Of a DNA stretch of 64,000 bases, positions 57,203 to 64,000 are shown in pieces (within the stretch, counting starts at the first letter, position 1; each line of letters starts with the position of its first letter). The position numbers and the translations under genes were made by a program. The notes under the pieces were generated by a model that was given only the letters and a program-made list of their open reading frames with translations, was not told where the DNA came from and ran no database searches. Where the stretch lies: positions 92,501 through 156,500 of the forward strand of contig JAJOZX010009039.1 in the NCBI GenBank assembly GCA_023014485.1, given 5' to 3'. This DNA is from Bathynomus jamesi. Taxonomy: Eukaryota > Arthropoda > Malacostraca > Isopoda > Cirolanidae.

Positions 57203-57920
57203 GGCTCCGGACCAAATCGTCATCAATCTTCAGCTGCGCACCAACAAAACATGTGAGCGAAATGATTAATTCTGTGTATTTTTAAAGTTTTATTTTTAGT
57301 TTCGTAATTAATGAGTGACGTTGGTTTTAAAATATGTGTTACGTAAAGATCTTATCTCGTGTTACTGAATATATCATTTTAATTACTTAAGTTTAAGTGT
57401 AACAACGAGGCTGCAACAGTTGGGTGGTTTTTGCGTTTTAGAAATTCTTAGTTTTTACTGTTTTCTAGCTAAACTATTCACTTCTTATCATAAGCCCGCG
57501 AAAAGACATTTTTTTGGCTTATTAAATGTTCTTTCGACTGATATTCATTACGACTTTTTATGTGAATTCCTTCCGATGGGTGTCAGTCGTCAGAAAATAG
57601 AAAAAAATAATATTTTCAGGGACTTAGGATAAGAAATGAATAGTATACTTAGGAACCAGCGAAAACTAAAAATTTTTAAAACGTCAAACTCGCCCTATTG
57701 TCCGGACCTTAAAGCTTAAGTAATCATTATAATGATATATTCAGTAACATAAGATAAAACCTTTAAGTAACATTTATTTGAAAAAGTAACATATATTTGA
57801 GAAGTCACTCGTTGATTACAATATTCAAATCAAGCTTTAAAAATATGTGTAATTCACTCTTTCGTCGACATATTTTGTTGGTGCGTAGCTGAAGATTAAT
57901 GACGGAATTGGTCCGGAGCC
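57203..57920. mobile_element. Unclassified DNA element with about 100-bp inverted ends
   Basis: Ends GGCTCCGGACCAAATCGTCA and, from the right, GGCTCCGGACCAATTCCGTC, continuing through CTTCAGCTGCGCACCAACAA and its partner to about 100 bp. TTATA-like flanks lie on both sides but are short and AT-rich. An internal 70-codon frame (57420-57632) is unrecognised. Probably non-autonomous. Confidence 0.65.
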
Positions 57921-57939
57921 TTTATATAAAGAATTTAAT

Positions 57940-58460
57940 TGTTTGGAGCTAAAATAAGACCCTGTTTCGAGAGTCGAAGACTAACGGAAGAAAGGACAAA
58001 TTCTGCGTCAAAAAAAAAATTTCTTCGGGGAACCGAACCGTACCTTTATATGCGACAGAACTCGTCAAGGAACAAAGATGTACAGTCACAAACAAAATTC
58101 TGTTTGCCAGATAGGCAAATACAAGCAGAAATAAGACACACGGAACTGTGTTCCTTGCTATGCTTATCACAGTCTCGGAGTTGGATTTTAGTAATGAATC
58201 GAAGAGACGCTGTGACCATCACGGAAATTTAGTACCTTAGTCTAACAACTCACCTCCTGGGTTTCATGATTTGAGAAGAGCCAAAGGCTGAAGGTATAAG
58301 AAGAGGACAGATCACAACCTGAAAGTGAAACTCAGATGACTGAAACTCAAATCTAATCGTTTACCAGACAGAAAGTAATTATTTTACATTTTTTATATGT
58401 TTTTGGATTATACAGAAAAATGCTAAATTTTAGTAATATTGTATGTTTAACGTCGGTTGG
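57940..58460. other. Anonymous DNA
   Basis: An open frame at 57939-58232 has no recognisable motif; its composition gives no support for a gene. Confidence 0.5.
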
Positions 58461-58467
58461 AAAATAA

Positions 58468-58664
58468 GGATCACCTGAAGATCACCACCAGCCTTCTTTA
58501 GTTAGCCTTATAAGGCTAACTTACGAAAATATCACTTACCTAACCTAACCAATCGTTAGGTCAACTGTACGCTCTTGACGATTGGTTAGGTTAAGTCGTG
58601 ATATTTTCGTTAGCCTTATAAGGCTAACTAAAGAATGCTGGGGGCCCTGATCTTCAGGTGATCC
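58468..58664. mobile_element. Palindromic GGATCACC MITE, copy 5
   Basis: 197 bp with GGATCACC and GGTGATCC ends. Flanks GAAAATAA (58460-58467) and AAAAATAA (58665-58672) match at 7 of 8 positions. Confidence 0.82.
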
Positions 58665-58674
58665 AAAAATAATT

Positions 58675-59030
58675 ATTATTTTAGGTGCATTTGGTGTTGA
58701 TGTCATCATATGAGCTAAAATCAGGGACTAATTTTAATTAGTTATTGATTTCATACATTTTTGCACAATTTTAGTTAAATTTACAAAATATGTGTCCACA
58801 GTTCCATCGATAAGACAGACATGTCAGTTTTCATAAATTTAAGTTCCGTTCCGTTACCATGGTAACTAGTCTATATGAGGTAGCACACATTTACCTACAG
58901 GTGGTAGAGCGTTTCATGAATATTTACATACTGTAAAATGACACAATATAATTAATAAAATTAAAATTTGTTTCGTTTCTCTAAATTTTTCCTCCCCATT
59001 TTCCGACCATGCAACAATAATGTTGTCATA
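58675..59030. other. Anonymous AT-rich DNA
   Basis: No feature recognised. Confidence 0.5.
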
Positions 59031-59033
59031 TGA

Positions 59034-59118
59034 TAATAAAAACCCACTCTAATAGACAGAGTTTATTTCCACAACAGTTTCGATGCCCACTGGCATCCTC
59101 TTCGGGTGAATACAGAAA
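59034..59118 (-). repeat. Family gamma PLE-type terminus, single copy
   Basis: Matches the left arm of 50641-50722 almost exactly, without an inverted partner. Confidence 0.75.
59068..59110 (-). ncRNA. Hammerhead-like ribozyme core, family gamma (single copy)
   Basis: Same order as at 50675-50717, with GATGCC-AGTG-GGCATC stem II, GAAA, CTG and TT. Stem I has one mismatch (TTCAC against GTGGA). Confidence 0.5.
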
Positions 59119-59119
59119 A

Positions 59120-59450
59120 ACGTAATGTAATGTTAACATTTATAATTTATTTATGGTGGATTCAAACTTTTGTTTACAAATAGTTTTTATCATTTATTAA
59201 AATCTTTTTAATTTTATTTTGTAATGAATCTTGATAAATATTTTCTTAGAATGTTTACATCATCAAATTTTAGTTAAGAATCTGCGCAATTTCATATTAA
59301 TAAGAATTAGTTGGAGTTTCCCTCAAACTTTATCTAAGTTTCGTTACCTGGAATGGAAAAATATTAATTTTGTTCACTATTAAAGAGGTGAATTTGGAAT
59401 AATTTTTTAATGCCTTTTTTTTTTTCTAAATTTTATTCACGTGTAAGTTT
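59120..59450. other. Anonymous AT-rich DNA
   Basis: No feature recognised. Confidence 0.5.
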
Positions 59451-59454
59451 TCAG

Positions 59455-59585
59455 AGCATTTTTATGAGGTTTTACGTATTTTTACGCTTTTACTATGATC
59501 CCTTAAGATGGAAGCCGAGGTGTAACTTTCGAAACGTTTGGAATAAAGTACAAATAGAAGAAGCCGGCATCGACAGTGACCATTG
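59455..59585 (+). repeat. Family beta PLE-type terminus, copy 1 (decayed core)
   Basis: Closely matches 60155-60290. The core box reads CTTAAGA rather than CTGAAGA and stem II has a mismatch, so this copy is probably inactive. Ends GCCGGCATCGACAGTGAC. Confidence 0.7.
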
Positions 59586-60102
59586 ATTTTTTTTTACCCT
59601 CAGTCGCTATCGTGGAGTGAGGGAGAACTCCGATCAGTTTAATTTTGTGTGACCGAGAAATACCAATAAAGGCTGAGGGCGAATGTTGGCTTCGTGAAAC
59701 TCGAAACAGACCTTTTTCCTGATACAGTTTGAAGACTATGACTACAACATAATTTTATATATATATATATGTACATATATACAGCATGTTGTGTACATAG
59801 TATAAAGTACATAGTATATACTAGAAAAACTATAAATTTATGGTGATATTACATTATCTTCTCGCACTGTAATACCACAGTTGACAAATACATTACATGT
59901 GGAGTCAGGTTTTTCTAACCAAACACTCAAAATCTGACCTTGAAAATTAACCTCTCTTATTCATTTGAATTGAAAATATCCTTTAAAAGCAAAAGGAAAA
60001 AAAAATAGAAAATACCAAGAGAAGTGATAGATTACAAGTAAGGGACAACAGAAACCTAATAATTTAATTCAAATAGTAGTATTTTTAATTTCAAATAAAC
60101 TG

Positions 60103-60150
<48 letters not shown>
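59586..60150. other. Anonymous DNA with (TA)n
   Basis: TA tracts at about 59757-59770 and 60107-60148. No gene. Confidence 0.55.
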
Positions 60151-60152
<2 letters not shown>

Positions 60153-60154
60153 CA

Positions 60155-60290
60155 GTTTTCAGAGCATTTGTATAGGGTTTTACGTACTTTTACGCTTTTA
60201 CTATGATTCCTGAAGATGAAAGCCGAGGTGTAGCTTTCGAAACGTTTGGAATAAAGTACAAATACAAGAAGCCGGCATCGACAGTGACAT
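60155..60290 (+). repeat. Family beta PLE-type terminus, copy 2
   Basis: Second copy of the 59455 element. It starts right after (TA)n and is followed within 15 bp by LINE-C. Confidence 0.75.
60205..60252 (+). ncRNA. Hammerhead-like ribozyme core, family beta
   Basis: CTGAAGA (60210-60216), stem II GAAAGC/GCTTTC (60218-60223 with 60233-60238), GAAA (60239-60242), CGT, TT, then GGAAT. Stem I is short: TTC against GGA, with one G-U. GAAACGTTTGG is a recurring feature of PLE hammerheads. Confidence 0.6.
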
Positions 60291-60299
60291 ATAATTAGA

Positions 60300-61735
60300 A
60301 CGTATTGACAGTGACGTATAATTTGAACGTATAATTAGAAGCGAAACTACCTACTACCTACAAGAAAAGAACTTATACAACCCAAATCAACATGGTTTCA
60401 GGGCTGGAAGATCATGCCTATCACAGCTATTAGACTACCAGGAGAAAATATTGGAAACACTGTGTCGAGGACAAAACATAGATGTAATCTATACTGACTT
60501 TGCTAAAGCCTTCGATAAATGTGACCATGGAATTATAGCACATAAACTTAAGAATACAGGAATTACTGGAAAGCTAGGAAGATGGATATTTAATTTCTTG
60601 ACGCAAAGAACACAAAGAGTGGTGGTAAATGGAATCAAATCGGAAGTCTCGGAAGTAGAGAACTTTGTCCCACAAGGGACAGTATTAGCTTCCTTGCTGT
60701 TCATAATAATAATTACAGATATTGATGCAGATATCAATGACAGTATTGTATCATGTTTCGCAAATGACACAAAGATATGCAAGGAAATATTGAACGAAGG
60801 TGACATAGAAAGATTACAAAACAACATTGAAACATTATTCCAGTGTGCAGAAGACAACAATATGAAGTTCAACGAAAAAAAATTCCAACTTCTAAGATAT
60901 GGTAATAACAAAGAGCTACAGAAAAAAGGTACAAAACACTGCAAGCCAAACAGATAACATCAAATCCACAAGTCAGGGATCTTGGAGTAATAATGTCGTC
61001 GGATGCAGAATTCAGAGAGCACTATAGCATCAAAATTATAACGGCTAGAAAAATAATGGGAATCATCTGGAGGAGCTTCCGCAGCAGAAAAGCAAACATC
61101 ATGCTCAAATTATAGAAGAGTCTAGTCCTACCAATAATTGAGTATTGCTCAGTACTCACAAGCCCATACAGAAAACGAGACATTGCGAACACTGAAGCTA
61201 TACAAAGGACTTTTACGTCTAAGATAGAGGAAACGGAAGGTGAAGACTACTGGTCTCGACTACAATCACTGAAACTCTACTCTCTCGAAAGAAGGCGCGA
61301 GCGGTACACAATAATATACATATGGAAAATTCTTGAGGGATCTGTCCTTAACCTTAGAAATGAAATAGAAACAAAACTGGGATGAGAGAAGAGGCAGATT
61401 TTGTACGGTCCCAACTGCGGTGGGACAAGGGGCCATGAAAACGAGGATAGAAAATACCCTCAGAATACGAGGCCCAAAGCTTTTCAATGTCCTACCAAAA
61501 GAAGTGAGGAATCTCCAGCACACCGACCTGAATAACTTCAAGAACCAGCTGGACAGATTCCTGTGCAAAGTCTCTGACCAGCCATGCGTGGCTGGCTACG
61601 AGGGCAGAAGGAGATCAGAGAGCAATTCCCTCCTTCACCAAATCCCGCAAATGAGGCGGAATGCTGCAGAGGGGTCGACCGTAGGTCGATCCTGAACCGT
61701 CGTTCGAACTCACCTAAATTATGCACCTAAAGTAA
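60300..61735 (+). mobile_element. LINE-C copy 2
   Basis: RT and C-terminal part of a non-LTR element, 5'-truncated just after the family beta terminus. It ends at about 61735 at a long (TA)n array. Confidence 0.8.
60330..61695 (+). pseudogene. LINE-C reverse transcriptase, frameshifted
   Basis: NPNQHGFRAGRSCLSQLLDY near 60385, IDVIYTDFAKAFDKCDHG (first catalytic Asp), KLGRWIFNFLTQRTQRVVVN, PQGTVLASLLFIIII, and SIVSCFANDTKICKEIL, in which the second catalytic Asp pair reads AND instead of ADD. A frameshift near 60945 leads to RDLGVIMSSDAEFREHY and LVLPIIEYCSVLTSPY; the last piece (61420-61695) has RIRGPKLFNVLPKEVRNLQH. Inactive. The CR1/jockey-like assortment is clear but the clade is not. 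Confidence 0.82.
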
Positions 61736-61857
<122 letters not shown>

Positions 61858-63020
61858 GAAAATCAAAATCAAAATGAAAAGGTTTATTGGCAAACTATAG
61901 TCCATATGACAAATATTATTAATACAATGACAGTTCATATACTAAGGACAGAAATATACACAGTTCATTAAAAATAATACAGTAATGTCGGAGTTAAGTG
62001 GAGCTACAGACAGACTTTTTCGTACCAAGAAGTCCATAGCTTAGAAGATAAACGGCAGAACTCATGGATAGCTTGGATAATCGGGTTGGTTGATTTTTTA
62101 ATTCTTTGCATTAGACTGTATTGAGCACGTCTTGTTACCTGCGGGAAGCTCGGGACATTGCGGGTAGTGAACATTTGCGAAGCTGAGCATCTCGTGGGTA
62201 ATTTATGTAAGAGTCTAAAAGACTTGTTGTACAACAAATTTAAGGTTCTGCCAGAACCTTTTTTATCATTCACCCAGAGTTGCTGTCTGTATATATTACT
62301 GCAGAAAGTACGAGAGTGTCTTTAGTTTCACTTGTACAGAACCGAAAGTTCCTTATAGTCATATTCGCTTGAGCACAAAGGCTTCGAGATTGTTTTCTTA
62401 TATCCGAGTCATCACTCAAGGAGCTGGTAATAGTATGACCCAAATACTTAAACTCTTGTACTTCCTCAATTACTTCACCTTTCATTTTAAACCTAATGTC
62501 AGCTGGCTGATTACAGCTTTTAGGATAAAATTGCATAACCTTAGTTTTTGTAACATTAAAAAGAATATCATGTTTCTGCGAATACACTTCGCAGACTTTT
62601 AGCAGCCGATCCAGACCTTTAACAGAGGGACTTATTAACACCATATCATCAGCATAAACTAAGTTATTTATCCTTGTCTTATCTATACAACACCCCACTG
62701 TTGTCTCATTAAGTGAAGCAATTAATCCGTCAATATACATACACATTAAACAGCATAGGGGAGAGCAAGGAACCTTGTCTCACCCCGCAAGAGCAGCCAA
62801 AACACTCGGATAGTACATTGCCCCACCTAACGGTGAAAGATTGGTGGGAATACCAAAATTTCAATACGTTCAATATGTACATGGGAACCTTCCTGTCTTC
62901 TAGTTTTTTAAGTAAAATATTGTGGTTCACTCTATCGTATGCCTTACTCATATCTAGGAAACAGCTATAAATAGTTGAATTACTGTCAATGTATTTAGAT
63001 AATGTTTCTTTAAGTACATA
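61858..63020 (-). mobile_element. LINE-B copy 4
   Basis: Begins (3' end) with GAAAATCAAAATCAAAATG at the (TA)n edge. The longest LINE-B open stretch, 62270-62746, has NNLVYADDMVLISPSVKGLD with an intact catalytic DD and VQEFKYLGHTITSSLSDDSD. 62730-63125 adds CFLDMSKAYDRVNHNILLKK and VRQGSLLSPMLFNVY. Truncated near 63020 at a (CA)n tract. Closely matches 42603-43650. Confidence 0.87.
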
Positions 63021-63029
63021 GATAAACAC

Positions 63030-63075
63030 ACACACACACACACACATATATACATATATATATATATATATGGGA
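63030..63075. repeat. (CA)n(TA)n microsatellite
   Basis: CA run then TA run at the truncated edge of LINE-B copy 4. Confidence 0.9.
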
Positions 63076-63084
63076 TGAATTTCA

Positions 63085-63250
63085 CAATTAAACACGTGAA
63101 ATGAATGAATGATGTAAACCCACAAGGAAAAAGAAAAATGATTCCAAGCCCTTTCGTGTATTCAGAAGTACACCTCGTCCCTGACGAGGTGTACTTCTGA
63201 ATACACGAAAGGACTTTGAATCATTTTTCTTTTTCCTTGTGGGTTTACAT
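63085..63250. repeat. Family delta PLE-type terminus, inverted pair
   Basis: ATGTAAACCCACAAGGAAAA at 63112 and its complement to 63250, meeting at CCTCGTCCCTGACGAGG. The outward end GTGGGTTTACAT resembles the alpha and gamma ends. (TA)n lies on both sides; CACGTGAAATGAATG precedes the left arm, echoing the CACGTG near the alpha ends. Confidence 0.75.
63181..63220 (+). ncRNA. Hammerhead-like ribozyme core, family delta
   Basis: CTGACGA (63181-63187), G, stem II GTGTA/TACAC (63189-63193 with 63202-63206), GAAA (63207-63210), GGAC, TT. It has the full CUGANGA and GAAA consensus. The 5' strand of stem I is lost at the palindrome centre, and the minus arm lacks the CTG of the core. Confidence 0.55.
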
Positions 63251-64000
63251 TATATATATATATATATATATAAATTTTTTTTCACTACTTGTTTTCAAAG
63301 CGAGATTTAAGTTCTAAAAGTTGGAAAAGGATCAGTTAAAGAAGATGGAAGAATGTAAGAAATTGAAGGTACAAAAGAAAAGAATGAAAGCGGCTCGTGG
63401 AAAGAAATAAAAAGTTGGTCGAAAGCGCAAAATTGGAACAATGAATAAATTTTCCAGAAGGGTAAATATAGTGAAAGGTTTCCAGTGATGCAAAAATGGC
63501 TGTCTAGCAACTGATCTACAATCCTGTCACTAGGTATATGCAAATGCGAACAAACTGATCGGACTCGGGGTACGCAGTAGACCATCGATTTTCAAATTGG
63601 GGTTCACCGTAAGCTAGAAGGGGTTCGAGTAAAGTTGCCTAAATGGAAACCGGTTAGAGTTCCCAACCTAGTGTTTTCGAACAATCATCAGTGAGAACGG
63701 GTGGAACTGTTCCCGGAGTCTAAAATCTAAAGACTAAAAGTCTCCGAGTTTTGCCCAGTGAATCGTACAGTTTTTCTTGTGATCTTTATTTGCAAAAATT
63801 TTTAGAGACGCGACAACAAATTTTATTGTTTATTTAACCCTTTCACTACAAGCATAACTTCGAAACGAATTACTGAATTGGAATTATAATACATCTATCC
63901 CCACCCCCCCCTATTTTCAACCCCAGAGGATGGAAAGAGAAGGATATGCCCTTGGTTTATAACTACACCCAGAATTCAGAAAAGATATAGGAGTTGGTTT
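63251..64000. other. Anonymous DNA
   Basis: Short (TA)n at the left edge. TTAACCCTTTCACTAC at 63835 resembles a piggyBac-type MITE end, but no partner end is found before the window stops. No gene. Confidence 0.45.

Noticed and set aside
57939..58232. 97-codon open frame as a host gene
   Set aside because: No recognisable similarity, and a comparable frame exists on the other strand.
63835..63860. Fourth piggyBac-type MITE
   Set aside because: Only one candidate end is present; no matching inverted end with TTAA before the window closes.

Overview
The window is eukaryotic, non-coding, repeat-dominated DNA. The organism is most likely an arthropod and plausibly a decapod crustacean. The case rests on very dense dinucleotide arrays ((TA)n, (CA)n, (TC)n) and short TTAGG-type runs. 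The mix of mariner/Tc1, piggyBac, hAT-like, Penelope-like, CR1 and tRNA-derived SINE elements fits too. I found no host gene that I can defend: every protein-like reading frame with recognisable sequence belongs to a mobile element, and most are frameshifted or truncated.

Layout. 1-12.8 kb holds two Penelope-like elements (PLE; reverse transcriptase plus GIY-YIG endonuclease) with long inverted terminal repeats, and two CR1-type LINE copies in opposite orientation. The longer CR1 (5.9-9.9 kb) carries an SGNH-esterase ORF1 and an endonuclease/RT ORF2. 12.8-28 kb is mostly anonymous AT-rich DNA with decayed Tc1/mariner pieces, palindromic MITEs and tiny piggyBac MITEs. 28-30 kb has a second LINE family (LINE-B) whose 3' ends abut (TA)n arrays. 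30.8-42.6 kb is a nest of mariner/Tc1 elements, an hAT-like shell, dimeric SINEs and an inverted-repeat family. 42.6-44.5 kb has another LINE-B copy and a 60-bp satellite. 46.3-49.5 kb contains the most interesting object: a 2,969-bp DNA transposon with matching ends and a 9-bp target duplication, nested in a palindromic MITE. It encodes a Cys-rich N-terminal protein and a transposase-like protein I cannot assign to a named superfamily. 50-64 kb carries a third LINE family, more MITEs, a Tc1 remnant and several hairpin elements.

Two themes tie the window together. First, hammerhead-ribozyme-like cores sit at PLE-type termini of at least four sequence families; each has a CUGANGA-like box, stem II, GAAA, a very short stem III ending UU, and in three families a pairing stem I. 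Second, SINE, mariner, PLE-terminus and unclassified elements often occur as back-to-back inverted duplications, and several unrelated retroelements start or end exactly at (TA)n arrays. Assembly artefact must be excluded for the palindromes, but the exact target duplications around many elements show that those insertions are genuine.
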